Assembly: GCF_038502225.1 (NCBI RefSeq) | Contig: NC_091369.1 | Location: 13,083,502-13,147,501, forward strand | Direction of reading: 5' to 3' | Length of the DNA: 64,000 nt | From: Cherax quadricarinatus | Taxonomy: Eukaryota > Arthropoda > Malacostraca > Decapoda > Parastacidae | Shown here: one piece after another, positions 1 to 13,400 of the stretch | Position numbering within the stretch: the stretch's first letter is position 1 | Layout of the letters: the number at the start of each line of letters is the position of its first letter | Notes under the pieces: generated by a model | Database searches by the model: none | Seen by the model: the letters and a program-made list of their open reading frames with translations, nothing else | Told to the model about the DNA's origin: nothing | Position numbers and translations under genes: made by a program

Positions 1-680
1 CAGACACCCCAGCACCAACCTTATCCCAGACACCCCAGCACCAACCTTATCCCAGACACCCCAGCACCAACCTTATCCCAGACACCCCAGCACCAACCTT
101 ATCCCAGACACCCCAGCACCAACCTTATCCCAGACACCCCAGCACCAACCTTATCCCAGACACCCCAGCACCAACCTTATCCCAGACACCCCAGCACCAA
201 CCTATCCCAGACATCCCAGCACCAACCTATCCCAGACATCCCAGCACCAACCTATCCCAGACATCCCAGCACCAACCTATCCCAGACATCCCAGACTATC
301 CCAGCACCAACCTATCCCAGACATCCCAGCACCAACCTATCCCAGACAACCCAGCACCAACCTATCCCAGACATCCCAGAAACCCCAGCACCAACCTATC
401 CCAGACATCCCAGCACCAACCTATCCCAGACATCCCAGCACCAACCTATCCCAGACATCCCAGCACCAACCTATCCCAGACATCCCAGCACCAACCTATC
501 CCAGACATCCCAGCACCAACCTATCCCAGACACCCCAGCACCAACCTATCCCAGACATCCCAGCACCAACCTATCCCAGACATCCCAGCACCAACCTATC
601 CCAGACATCCCAGCACCAACCTATCCCAGACATCCCAGCACCAACCTATCCCAGACATCCCAGCACCAACGTATCCCTGG
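1..680. repeat. Tandem minisatellite, 26-bp then 25-bp units
   Basis: The window opens inside a tandem array. Units read cccagacaccccagcaccaa followed by ccttat (26 bp) up to about 195, then cccagacatcccagcaccaa followed by cctat (25 bp) to about 672. The shift from 26 to 25 bp coincides with a C to T change (acacc to acatc), so two homogenised subfamilies lie side by side. A few units are shortened (near 290 and 375). The left end is cut by the window. Confidence 0.95.
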
Positions 681-2025
681 CATTTTTTTGACAATTTCTA
701 TAACGAATTAAATAACCACAAAATGGCAACAAATTATACAAAAGTATCTAATCATGCCAGTGAGACTGGACGTCACGCTGCATAATACACCACTGACATC
801 ATAATGCAGCTCCAAGTTCATCAAATATCGTAAAATATCATAAAATATTTGCCCACATCTCAAAAGTCAGATTTGTTTATCTTTAACCAAGTCGAGTATA
901 CGTCATGGGTCGTCCTGAAGTCTCCTCTCACCTGACATATATTGACGTTATTATGAATATCAGAGGCTGCACATGCAATATTTTTGCAAAATGGAGAGAG
1001 TAGGAGGATTTACCTGGTATTATATTAGATAATGTAGGCTCCCAGAGGCTGGTCTCTGAAGTCGACGATTCTCGCTACTCAAAAAAGGAGGTCAGACCTA
1101 AAATGAAATTTATTGCTCTGAACAAAATTTTGTTAGTAATGGTGATAAAATGATATAATTAATAATAACACTATTTATTCTGAAAAATCTACAAATATTT
1201 TACACTATATAGATTTATAAAATGTGTAGAATGTACATTACGTAAATTTAAGCTAGGATAACCTAGTAAACTCAAATGAGAATTCATTTTCACCATTACT
1301 GAAAATTATATTTGACGCCGCTAAGCATAAAACTAGCGATGAATTACAATTGATAAAATAATTAAATTTGGTTCGTACCCCAAGTTATTTTATCTGCTGG
1401 ACTATTTTTTTTTATTTAAAACACTTCTTAAATGAATAAGAAATTACTCGCATAAGCACAGTTTGTCAAAAAAAAAAATAATGAAAGCATTCCAGTTCAT
1501 AAACAATTCACACATACAACCCCCTCTGTTCATGAGTAAGGACCCCAATTGAAATAAGTCACTTTATCTGACTTTTATGGGTTACCCAGGTTCTCTACAC
1601 ACATGCTGCTATTCAAAGTTTATTCTCTATAAGGATTACAATGCTGAGTTTACAGAAATTTGGTTATTGTTTGGTTTACATGTAGTAAAATTGTGATTAC
1701 AGAGTGTACCACTAGAACGCTTAGCATGGCTAGGCATTTCGGGCATACTTAGTTTTATTCTTAATTGTAAAATATTACAAATTATGAGGTAAGTTGGTAT
1801 TATGGCTAAGTGACTAAATACTAGTTTGTGAGTTTAGCAATGTGAATGCTTTTGTTTTGGCACAGTATATAGTTTCAGTATTGGAGTATGATAATCTATG
1901 TAAATGTATTTGTGTATACCTAAATAAACTTGCTTACTTACTTACTTACAGGTACGCATAAGTACAATTATCATATCTAGTAACATATGTGTAAATTACC
2001 TAGGATAACCCAAAAAAGTAAGACA
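681..2025. other. AT-rich intergenic DNA, no gene seen
   Basis: No ORF, splice pattern or recognised repeat that I can support. It contains short A or T runs (near 1407 and 1470) and a short acttactt run near 1930. Any promoter or 5' untranslated exon of the CGRRF1 gene could lie here or between 2.6 and 4.2 kb, but nothing in the sequence fixes it. Confidence 0.6.
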
Positions 2026-2548
2026 CTTATTTCCATTGGGGTCCTTTGTATTTCCACTGGGGTCCTTGTATTTCCATTGGGGCCCTTGTATTTCCATTGG
2101 GGTCCTTGTATTTCCATTGGAGTCCTTGTATTTCCATTGGAGTCCTTGTATTTCCATTGGGGTCCTTGTATTTCCATTGGGGTCCTTTGTATTTCCATTG
2201 GGGTCTTTTTATTTCCATGGGGTCCTTGTATTTCCACTGGGGTCCTTGTATTTCCATTGGGGTCCTTGTATTTTCACTGGGGTCCTTGTATTTCCATTGG
2301 GGTCCTTGTATTTTCACTGGGGTCCTTGTATTTCCATTGGGGTCCTTGTATTTCCATTGGGGTCCTTTGTATTTTCATTGGGGTCCTTGTATTTCCATTG
2401 AGGTTCTTGTATTTCCACTGGGGTCCTTGTATTTCCATTGAGGGTCATTGTATTTCCTCTGGGGTCCTTGTATTTCCACTGGGGTCCATGTATTTCCATT
2501 GGGGTCTTTGTATTTCCATTGAGGGTCATTGTATATTCACTGGGGTCA
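2026..2548. repeat. 20-bp minisatellite (ggggtccttgtatttccatt)
   Basis: About 26 copies of a 20-bp unit, ggggtccttgtatttccatt, with occasional 21-bp units carrying an extra T. Six-frame translation gives overlapping repetitive ORFs on both strands; these are consequences of the repeat and not genes. Confidence 0.95.
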
Positions 2549-4022
2549 AGGCAGAGTACCATGAAGAGCAAGCGTAGTCCATATGACATTGTATAAGGGC
2601 TAGACATAGGGTCCTGCGAGCCTCAGTAGGTAGACACTGTGCTTGTCTGTACAGGAACTTCAGTCTGGCATTCACTTTATTACACTGTCCCCTATTAGTT
2701 CCCTATCAAAATTGGCAGAGATTAGGATTCTAGCTAACAGAACTAGGGCGGCAGTTATATCCATCTCTGAATCCTGGTTGGATGTTACGGTGACTGACGA
2801 CGAGGTCAAAATAGGTTAGGATATAAAACGCTGAGATAGGAATAGAAAAGGTGGTGAGGTATGTGCCTACATAAGTGTGGGTCTCATCCTTGGAGACAAG
2901 ATTGAAGGCCCACAAAAATAAGAAAAACAGTCCCCGATGACGCACTGACTTTCTTGGGTTATCCTAGGTGGATAATTCTCAGGTTTAAATCTCCGAGCAA
3001 CTCTCATCTTATTTTAACCTTACACAGCCTCGCTGGACCAACTTGCTGGGGCGCCCAGGTCCTCTTTCAGCTCTGCAGATTTCTAGGCCTGAGAAGAACC
3101 GGTTGTTTATTCAGGTGAAGGCATCTGGCTCTACTGGAGTTTCAGCAAGCAGGTCCACCTGACCGAATAAAGAACATGTGTTACAGTTTATATTTTCAGA
3201 GAAAACTAGTACCTTTCCTGTTTCCGTTATAATTTGGTTACTAAATTTTCCCCTGGCTTCGGGAAGCAGGGTTCAACATAACATAAGCTGCGGTGGCCTT
3301 CAAAACCCTAACAACAACACAAGCTGGGTGGCACTGCTGGTGGTAGACTGTGTTTAGTTAGGTGGCATTACTGGTGGTAGACTGACACGCTCGTCTATCC
3401 CAGCCTGAGTGCCACTCCTGGTGGTAGACTGGCACTGGAGAGTTCGTCCATATCAAGCTGGCTGGCACTACTGCTGGAATATCCACTCTTGAATTATGTC
3501 GTCGACTTGTGAACTTTCATACTTTGTTTTGCCAATGGTAGGCTAGGATGTGGAACATATTTTTTTTTTTTTTTTTACTTTCTAGGGTCATCCTGGGTTA
3601 AATGTTCATAAATTAGTGATGCATATATTAGTATTGCATATATTAGTGCAATTATCTGTGTGCCATCATGACCATTGTAAAAAAATATGGATGTTATATA
3701 TTGTCTACGAAAAGCATTATTGATAATTTTTTTTTACACAATTGAATTTGCAGACTAAGAGTTGTTCTCCCAGAGTTCCCAATGTGAAAAAAGTTATCTT
3801 AGGTTAAATTTACATAATGTCCTATATATGTGTGGCCATAACACCTGTGTACCCTCAGTAGTATTATAGAATAAAAGTCACAATACCATGGCTGGAACAA
3901 TTCACATTTAACACTCATTGGAACAAATCACATTGTATTTATTGTAGAAAGTCTGAATAAATGAAGAATGGGTATAATTGAAAACTGCTATATTAATGAA
4001 AGGAGAACATCTCTAGTAAGAT
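2549..4022. other. Intergenic or 5' flank, no gene seen
   Basis: No supported coding sequence. A poly-T run lies near 3560. Around 3300-3480 a phrase like 'ggtggcattactggtggtagactg' (given here only as a loose short-period pattern) recurs three times. Near 3885 there is a fragment resembling the end of the fold-back family seen elsewhere (ccatggctggaacaat). Confidence 0.5.
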
Positions 4023-4165
4023 TCCTTGATGCCAGTGAAAGGCTTTTGATCCAAGGAATTAGACTTGTCCTCCCCTTCCTTGGATTAAACCTGGTTGTTT
4101 CCCCATTACTCAAGCACTGTAAGACCCCTAGGGGTTTATTGTTTTCCCTAAATATGTAATAATAA
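4023..4165 (+). repeat. SINE-like interspersed repeat
   Basis: A copy of a short dispersed repeat recognised by the order: 'gatgccagtgaaaggc', 'ttgatccaaggaatt', 'ccttccttggattaaacctg', 'aagacccctaggggttta'. Related copies are at 30885-31020 (+), 32736-32922 (-), 33877-33962 (-) and 59520-59560. Several end in (ATT)n or (TAA)n, as here (aataataa). A SINE or a LINE 3' fragment is equally possible. Confidence 0.6.
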
Positions 4166-4261
4166 GAGGAGGCAGTTATATTCTACTTTGATTAAGGTAT
4201 TCTTATGTTCAGTAGTTCTTTGGTTTTGAAACCCAAATTAACTTTTTCTTTTGTCTTGCAG

Positions 4262-4418
4262 ATGCTGAGACCTGAAACCCAGGATTAAAGAGTAGTGGTT
4301 TGTCTTGGAATATGGTCACATTTACAGCTGTCCTAATGGCTGCTGCTGAGCTGTCTTCATTATTTTCTATAATAGGAGTTCTAGTATGCTTTGCTGTCAT
4401 GGCTATTTTTATTATCAG
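4262..4418 (+). CDS. CGRRF1: CGRRF1 exon 1 (coding from 4312), with upstream ORF
   Basis: A polypyrimidine tract and AG at 4260-4261 look like a splice acceptor, so a 5' untranslated exon probably lies upstream. From 4262 an ATG opens a nine-codon upstream ORF (MLRPETQD, stop at 4286-4288). The main ATG follows at 4312. Codons 1-35 plus two bases (ag) encode the membrane anchor; the donor is ag|gtaaga at 4418/4419. Confidence 0.8.
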
Positions 4419-7400
4419 GTAAGAATACATATGGCTGAATATCTCTGTCAACTATATGAGGTGTTGTGTGGCAGAAAATAAGTGCCAGATTCAAACATTG
4501 GAAATAAATTCAGGCGTGGGAGCAGAGTTATGAAGCTAAAGCTACCATACTTTTGTGGCTGTTAACTCTGAGGCACTCTGAGCCTAGCTTACAGATGCAG
4601 AAGTAAACATCTGTAGATTCACACAAACTGACAAAACATTAAGGAATAGATTCGTTCACTTAGCTGGATTTTGGCTGGGGCAGTGCTTATTGTTTTTTGC
4701 TGTGCTACTCATTTATGAAGAACTGGATAATATGTAAGTCATGTTATTTGGCTCCATTGGGTTATCCTAGGTTAGATCTCTAACTTACTATTTCATGTTC
4801 TCATATCCTCTGTATGCCCTTAAGACTAATGTTAACAGTTTGTGTTGGACCAGTAAATTTAGTAATAATCTCCCATTTGAATTTAACTTCTTTTTCACTA
4901 GTTACTCTACAGTTATCTTCTGCTTATCCTTAACATTCACACTCAATCAACCATGAATTTTCTTGCTGTTCTTCTCTATTTTTTTTTTTAAACCTTTTCA
5001 GATAATTTTGATATATTTTTTAGCATTTTATGTACTGAAATAGTATCTACACATTTCTATAAGTGACATTATATATAGTATTCTTATTCTTGTCTCAATT
5101 TGGATCCACTATTTTCATCAACTGCTTTTGCAAGTTATGTTATATGAATTAGTCTTTCTTTTGTCCCATACATTTCATTCTTACTTTGCATGTATGATAC
5201 TGTATATAAGAAATAAAGGATCAAGAGACTACTCTCTGCAATTAAGTGGCCTATTTGGGCTTAGCACTTCACAAAAAAATACAATATGAATACTTCCAGC
5301 AGGCATGGGTGAGCATGATAGATAGGAGTGAGTGGAGGCAAGTGGTTATTTTGACAATGTGCTGTTGGAGTGTGAGCAAGGTAACATTTATAAAAGGATT
5401 CAGGGAAACCAGTTAACCAGACTTGATTCCTGGAAGTGGGAAGCACAGTGTCTGCTTGCTGAAGGAGGGGTTTTGAGCTGTAATCTCAGCATGCCTCTGG
5501 CAAAATTTTGATGGAGTGAATAACAGTGAAATGTTTGTTGTTTTTCGGGTCACCCTACATTGGAGGGAGATGGCTGGTGATTTAAGAAAAATTCTCCTAA
5601 CATTTCTGTGGCTTCACTTTTTTTTTCCTAGCATTATTGGATTTTATTTTATACAGTGAAACCTCTGCTATCTTCTCCTCAGCTTTTTGTAAATCTCACA
5701 TATCAGTACAATTTTATGGTGTGGGACCAGTTGTATCAAAGGTGTGCTAGAGTACGAGAGTTTGTGATGGCCATTAGCTTAGGCAAGTGCACAGCTCTTG
5801 GGTTTCTTCTCTTCACAACCTTGGTACTTGCACCACTATGTGACAGTGATACTGATACTGTGGTGTTGATGACAAAGATATCCTACCTCAAAATACTGTA
5901 TTTCTTCACTGATAAGGGTGACTTGTTAATGAAGGTGTTACTGTATCATTATTATTTCTTTTTATGTGGTACAAAAATAATGTAGTTTGCATGTAATAAA
6001 AGACTGTTAGGCACAAAAGAAAGCCAGAAAAGATGTATCGATTTAGAGGATCTACTATATTCATGAACAGCCTTTAGCTGTTATAAATGTTGCATCTTAA
6101 TTGGTTCATGAAAATATTTTACCATACTGTACTTGAAAGGTAGTTGATTCAGACCTCTCACAAGTAATTTTTGTTTGTGTTTTGAGTATTTGCAGGGTAC
6201 AAGGTGGAAATGTGTTTGGCAACAGTGTTGTACATTTCATTCCACCTCCCATGGCTCAAGTTGATTTCCAGAAAGTTCCTGTTCCATTCTCTCTTGAGTT
6301 GCACAAGCCCAAGGATGCATCATTTGCAGGTAAGTTCTACCAGCAGGCAAGTTATTGGATTAGATTTATGAATTTTAATGTGGGTTTTATGAGACATGCT
6401 ATAAGGGTACAAGTTCTTGGTGTCCCTTTCTCAGGCTCTTCGTTGGCTCACAAGCATTAATGTGTGTGTTGTAATTTGTAATTTTAAGCTTCAGTTTCAA
6501 TGTTCCTTAAATACTCCTCATAACCAGGATCTTTTCATTGTGTATGGATTAAATGTCACCTAATTTTGTATAACAGTTACATACATCTTCTTCTTTCAAC
6601 AAACCGGCCGTATCCCACCGAGGCAGGGTGGCCCAAAAAGAAAAACAAAAGTTTCTCTTTTTAAATTTAGTAATTTATACAGGAGAAGGGGTTACTAACC
6701 TCTTGCTCCCGGCATTTTAGTCGCCTCTTACGACATGCATAGCTTACGGAGGAAGAATTCTGTTCCACTTCCCCATGGAGGTAAGAGGAAATAAACAGGA
6801 ACAAGAACTAAAAAGAAAATGGAAGGAAACCCAGAGGGGTGTGTGTATATATGCTTGTATATGTATGTGTAGTGTGACCTAAGTGTAAGAAGAAGTAGCA
6901 AAATGTACCTGTAATCTTGCATATTTATGAGACAGACAGAAGACACCAGCAATCCTACCATCATGTAAAACAATTACAGGCTTTCGTTTCACACTCACTT
7001 AGCAGGACGGTAGTACCTCCCTGGGCGGTTGCTGTCTACCAACCTACTACCTACATACACTTACATACATTTTGAAAATAAAGATTTATTTAGAAACCCA
7101 TTGTATGCATAGTAATTTTGTGTAAGACTAAGAAGTTTAATTTTCTTGTTGATATGAACTGCAATAATTTCCTATATACATTAATACAAATTATAATAAT
7201 GTACAGATTTGTAAAAACATTCATTATCTAAAAGTTGATTTTGGAAAACTACTGTTCAGTATTGTAGTTACATTATGGAGCAGTGGTAGTACACTTGACT
7301 TTGTACCCGGGACCAAACCCTGTGAGGCAGGACATATAGGCAAGTCTCCTGATACCTGCAGCCCTGGTTACCCAGCAGTAAATAGATATTACCAAAAAGT

Positions 7401-10400
7401 TAGTTGACTAAATTGTGAGTTACATCTTGGAGAGGACCTAAACAAAGAACATCAGTGCAAATAAGTCACATTACTTGACTTTCTTGGGTTATCCTGGTTT
7501 ATTAACCTTCTGGGATTACTAATCATAATACATTCGTTGTCCTCATAGTTTTACCAAAACTTATTATATTATGCTTGGCATTTCAGATAACGAATACTTC
7601 AGCTTAGCAAAACTTAGTATAAATACATTGGTTGATTATTATATAATACATAACTATAAAAATAGCAATAATTTTTAGAATATTGTTCATTACAAGAATT
7701 TGAATTTTTTTTTTTAATACTCTGGCTGTCTTCCACTGAGGTTGGGTGACCTGATAAAAACAAGGAAATACTTTCATCGTCACTCATTCAATTGCTGTTT
7801 TGCTAGAGGTATGCCGACATTTTTCAGCTTGAATTTTGAGCTGTATCATCCTCATGCCTCCTTCAGAGTGCAGGCACTGTACTTCTCACTTCCAGGACAT
7901 AAGTCCAGTTAAACAAAAAAGCACATTACCATGGCTGGAACAATACACAAAACAACCTGTACACAGGAGAGAGAAGCTTCTCTCTCCTATGTGTGGGTTA
8001 TTTGTGTATTAGTCCAGTTAACTGTTTCCCTGAATCTCTTAATAAATGTTACTCTTCTCATACTTCAACAGTATGTAAAGTCATAAACACCACTTGGTTC
8101 CTCTCACTCCTATCTGATGTTCTCAAACAAGCCCGTTGAATGTCAGAGCCTTCAGCATGCAAAAGCCTCCTTTACTCCTAACCCACCCCCTCACCCCAAC
8201 CATTCCTGGGATGACCCCTACTCTTCTTCACTCCACAGCAAAGTTATATACCCTTTTAGTCATCCTACTTTGCTCTATCCTCTCTAAATATCCAAACCAC
8301 TTCAACACTTCAGCCCTCTGAATAATACTTTTGGTAACCCCATGCTTTCTTATGCTTCCAAGCTCTGAATTCCCTATATAATATTCACACCATACATTTC
8401 CCTCAAACATGACATCTTCACTTCCTCCAGCTTCTTCCTCACTGCAACATTTAAAACCATACTTCACACCCATACAATTTTGTTGGTATCAGAGCACTCT
8501 GGTACATTCCCCTTTTTCCTTTCCATTCAAAGGTTCACCTTATCTTTCACAGCTCCATCTGCCAACAAGTTCCCTCCCAAATATCTGAACACCTTTACTT
8601 CCTCCATGCTTCCTCCCTCCAATCTGATACTCAATCTTTCATTGTCTAGATTTTTGTTGTACTCATCACCTTGTACTTTCTGTATGTACACTTTTAATTT
8701 TGTTTACATACCCCCTAAAATTTCTCCACTAACTTTTGCAGCTTTTCAGAACCTCTAAAAAAAAAAAAAAAAAAAAAAGTCATTGGCAAAGAGCTACTGT
8801 GACAACTGCCATTTGGTATCAGATTTATTATCTTTTAATTCCTGCATCCTGGCATTAGCTGTTTAAAACCCCATAGTGACATCACACATCTCTCTCTTAA
8901 GACCTACTGTTACTGGAAAATGATCCCTCCCCCCTCTCCTGTTTACCTTAATTTGAGCCACACTATCCATATAAAAACTCTTTACTGCTTTTAGTAACCA
9001 ACCACCTCTTCCATACATTTGCAACATCTGCCACATTGCTCCCATGTCCGCCCAATCATATGCCTTTTCTAAACCCATAAATGTAACAAAAAGTTCCTTA
9101 CCCATGTAAGTATCATTTTCTCGTATGCTTCGGTGTAAACACTTGATCTACACTTGCTGCACCCTTCCTAAATCCTGTTCCTTTGCAGTCCTACTTTCTA
9201 TCTTTCCCTTAATTTTCTCAATAATAATTCTACCATGCACTTTACTCGGTGTACTTAACAGGCTTGTTTTCTCATGATTCTTACATCCTCTTTTATTATC
9301 TTTTCTCCTTATACAAAGGAACTATGCATGCTCTCTGCCAGTCTTTAGGTATCCTCCTTCCTTTCATACAAATATTAAACAAATACACCAACCACTCCAG
9401 AACTATATCCCCACCTGCTTTTAACATTTCCGTCTTGATCCCATTTCGCTCCTGTAAGATGTTATACTTCCCTGCCCACTGTATAAAATCACTGCCTCTC
9501 TTTCTCTTCAAAATACTCCCTCTGTCTTCTGAGTACCTCCACCTTCTCATCTCATTGCTTCCCTCCCTGAGCTGCTTTGGGGATTAGCGTGAACGGTTAC
9601 AAAGCATGGCTTGCTTCTGCAGTGTTTTAAAAACTGAGGTTGGAGAGTTGAAGGAGGAGGTCTTGCTTCTCCAGGAGGAGATTAGGAGGCTGAAGGTCCA
9701 CCTCAATGGGCCTGGGAGAGAGTGTGAGGTGGTTGGAGATGTGGGGAATGAGGCTTCTAGCAGTGAGGTGCAGTCTGTCTCTCACTGTGAGGAGGCTGTA
9801 GGTGGGGAGGTAGCAACGGCTACCAGCAGTGAGGTGCAGCCCAGCACCTGCTACAAGTGGCGAGTTGTTCACAGTAATGAGAGGCGCATCAGAGTAAGGA
9901 AAGTTAAGAGTGAAGATCTGAAGGTAGGAAATCGCTTCTCTGTTCTCCAGGATGAATGTACTTCAGTGGCCAGTGAAGGTAAGGGTACTACTGCCCCTGC
10001 TAATGAAGGTAAGCGCATTCTTGTGGTTGGTGACTCTCAGGTAAGATATGTTGACCGTGCTTTTTGTAATAGGAATAAGAAGATGAGAGACAGAGTGTGC
10101 TTCCCTGGAGCTGGTGTTGGGGACATTGTCAACAGGCTGGATAATATCATGTCAGGTAATGGAAACAAGCCCATTATCTGTCTCAGTGCTGGTGGAAATG
10201 ATATTGGGAAGGGTAGGAGAGAAGAGCTGCTAGATAAGTACAGGTCAGCTATAGATTTCATTAAGTCTAAGGGAGGGATCCCAATCATATGTAGCATCTT
10301 GCCTAGAAGGGGAGTAGGAAATGAATGGTTGTCTAGGGCAATTGGTGTAAATTGCTGGCTAGACAGATACTGCAAGGAACTTGCAATCCCATTCATTGAC

Positions 10401-13400
10401 AACTGGAACAACTTTTATGGCAAACATGATATGTATGCAAGGGATGGGGTACATCTCTCTGGGGCAGGGGTGGTAGCACTTGCAGACTCGATTGAGAAGG
10501 CCATTGGTGAAATGCCTATGATTTTAAACTGATGGAAGATAGAGGTATGGGTGTGTGTGGGAAACAAGCAGGTTGCAACACTAGGGTTGGAAACAGTAAA
10601 TGTATAAAAGGCATTCAGCATGAAGTTATAAATAAAGACAATAGAACAGGTCAGCAAACAAAAGGGGGACAGCAGAGGGCAGCAAGGGACTAGCTCCCTT
10701 AAGGTTTACTATACTAATAGCAGGAGTGTTAGAAATAAGATAGATGAGCTAAGATTAATTGCAAGTGCAGGAAACATAGATATTATTGCTATAACAGAGA
10801 CCTGGCTCAATCTGAAAGATAGAGAGATGCCCTCTGAATGTCACATACAAGGCTATAAATTATTCCACACTGACAGGGTCAACAGGAAAGGTGGTGGAGT
10901 AGCGATGTATGTCAGAGACAATTTAAATTGTTGTGTTAGACAAGATATTAAATTAGAAGCGTCAGCCACTGAATCTGTTTGGTTACAGCTTCTCGAGGGC
11001 CGAGAAAAACTAATTTTGGGTGTGATTTACAGGGCCCCAAATCTTGATAGGGAGTGCAGTAAACTTCTATGGGACGAAATTCGTAAGGCATCTACATACG
11101 AAAATGTTGTGCTAATGGGAGATTTCAACTATAGACAGATTGACTGGAGCAATTTGACAGGAAATTTAGAGTCTGGTGACTTTCTTGATACGATCCAGGA
11201 TTGTTTTTTAAAACAGTTTGTGACAGAGCCAACTAGGGGAAATAACCTCCTTGACTTGGTTCTTGCCAGTAGGGAAACACTAATTAATAATCTTGAGGTT
11301 AATGATGAGCTTGGGGAGAGTGATCACAAATCACTCAGTTTTAACATATCATGGAATTCCCCTAATAATGGCAATCAAGTCTCCGTCCCTGACTTTCGCT
11401 TGGCTGATTTCATAGGACTGAAAAATTACTTAGGTGGGCTGAACTGGAATGACCTGACTAGGGGTCAGGTAGGTGGTGATGGTTGCCGATATGATGCTTT
11501 CCAGGGCATAGTTCTAGCTGCTCAGTCAAATTATGTTCCAAATAGGGAAATCAGATCAAACAAAAATGATCCTAAATGGATGAACAATAGATTAAAATAT
11601 CTGATTGGTCAAAAGAGAGGCATATATAGGCAAATCAAAAGAGGAGAGGGGCAATTAAGAAATCGATATATTCAGTTAAAGAGAGAAATAAAAAAGGGAA
11701 TTAGAAAAGCAAATAGAGATTATGAGGTTAAAGTTGCAAGAGAATCGAAGACTAACCCAAAAGGATTCTTTCAGGTATACAGAAGTAAGATCAGGGACAA
11801 GATAGGCCCACTCAAAAGTTCCTCGGGTCAGCTCACTGACAGTGATAAGGAAATGTGTAGAATTTTTAACACATACTTCCTCTCAGTTTTTACACAGGAG
11901 GATACCAGCGATATTCCAGTAATGATAAATTATGTAGAACAGGACGATAATAAACTGTGCACTATTAGGGTCACAAGTGACATGGTCCTTAGGCAAATAG
12001 ATAAATTAAAACCTAACAAATCCCCAGGCCCTGATGAACTGTATGCAAGGGTTCTAAAGGAATGTAAAGAGGAGCTTAGCACACCTTTGGCTAATCTTTT
12101 CAACATATCACTACAAACTGGCATGGTGCCAGATAAGTGGAAAATGGCAAATGTGATACCTATTTTCAAAACAGGTGACAGGTCCTTAGCTTCGAACTAT
12201 AGACCAATAAGCCTAACCTCCATAGTGGGAAAATTTATGGAATCAATAATTGCCGAGGCAGTTCGTAGCCACCTTGAAAAGCATAAATTAATCAACGAAT
12301 CTCAGCATGGTTTTACAAAGGGGCGTTCCTGCCTTACGAATTTATTAACTTTTTTCACTAAGGTATTTGAGGAGGTAGATCATGGTAATGAATATGATAT
12401 TGTGTATATGGACTTCAGTAAGGCTTTTGACAGGGTCCCACATCAGAGACTATTGAGGAAAATTAAAGCACATGGAATAGGAGGAGAAATTTTTTCCTGG
12501 ATAGAGGCATGGTTGACAAATAGGCAGCAGAGAGTTTGCATAAATGGGGAGAAATCAGAGTGGGGAAGTGTCACGAGCGGTGTTCCACAGGGGTCAGTGT
12601 TGGGCCCCCTGCTGTTCACAATCTACATAAACGACATAGATGAGGGCATAAAGAGCGACATCGGCAAGTTTGCCGATGACACCAAAATAGGCCGTCGAAT
12701 TCATTCTGACGAGGACATTCGAGCACTCCAGGAAGATTTGAATAGACTGATGCAGTGGTAGGAGAAGTGGCAGATGCAGTTTAATATAGACAAATGCAAA
12801 GTTCTAAATGTTGGACAGGACAATAACCATGCCACATATAAACTAAATAATGTAGATCTTAATATTACGGATTGCGAAAAAGATTTAGGAGTTCTGGTTA
12901 GCAGTAATCTGAAACCAAGACAACAGTGCATAAGTGTTCGCAATAAAGCTAATAGAATCCTTGGCTTCATATCAAGAAGCATAAATAATAGGAGTCCTCA
13001 GGTTGTTCTTCAACTCTATACATCCTTGGTTAGGCCTCATTTAGATTATGCTGCACAGTTTTGGTCACCGTATTACAGAATGGATATAAATTCTCTGGAA
13101 AATGTACAAAGGAGGATGACAAAGATGATCCCATGTATCAGAAACCTTCCCTATGAGGATAGACTAAGGGCCCTGAAACTGCACTCTCTAGAAAGACGTA
13201 GAATTAGGGGGGATATGATTTTTTTTTATTTTTATTATCACACCGGCCGATTCCCACCAAGGCAGGGTGGCCCGAAAAAGAAAAACTTTCACCATCATTC
13301 ACTCCATCACTGTCTTGCCAGAAGGGTGCTTTACACTACAGTTTTTAAACTGCAACATTAACACCCCTCCTTCAGAGTGCAGGCACTGTACTTCCCATCT

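Noticed and set aside
1..680. CRISPR-like array
   Set aside because: Units are contiguous with no unique spacers, in an intron-containing eukaryotic genome: a plain minisatellite.
6182..6460. Single-exon gene of 92 codons
   Set aside because: Only 6196-6329 is coding, as CGRRF1 exon 2; the rest reads into intron 2 past a good donor site.
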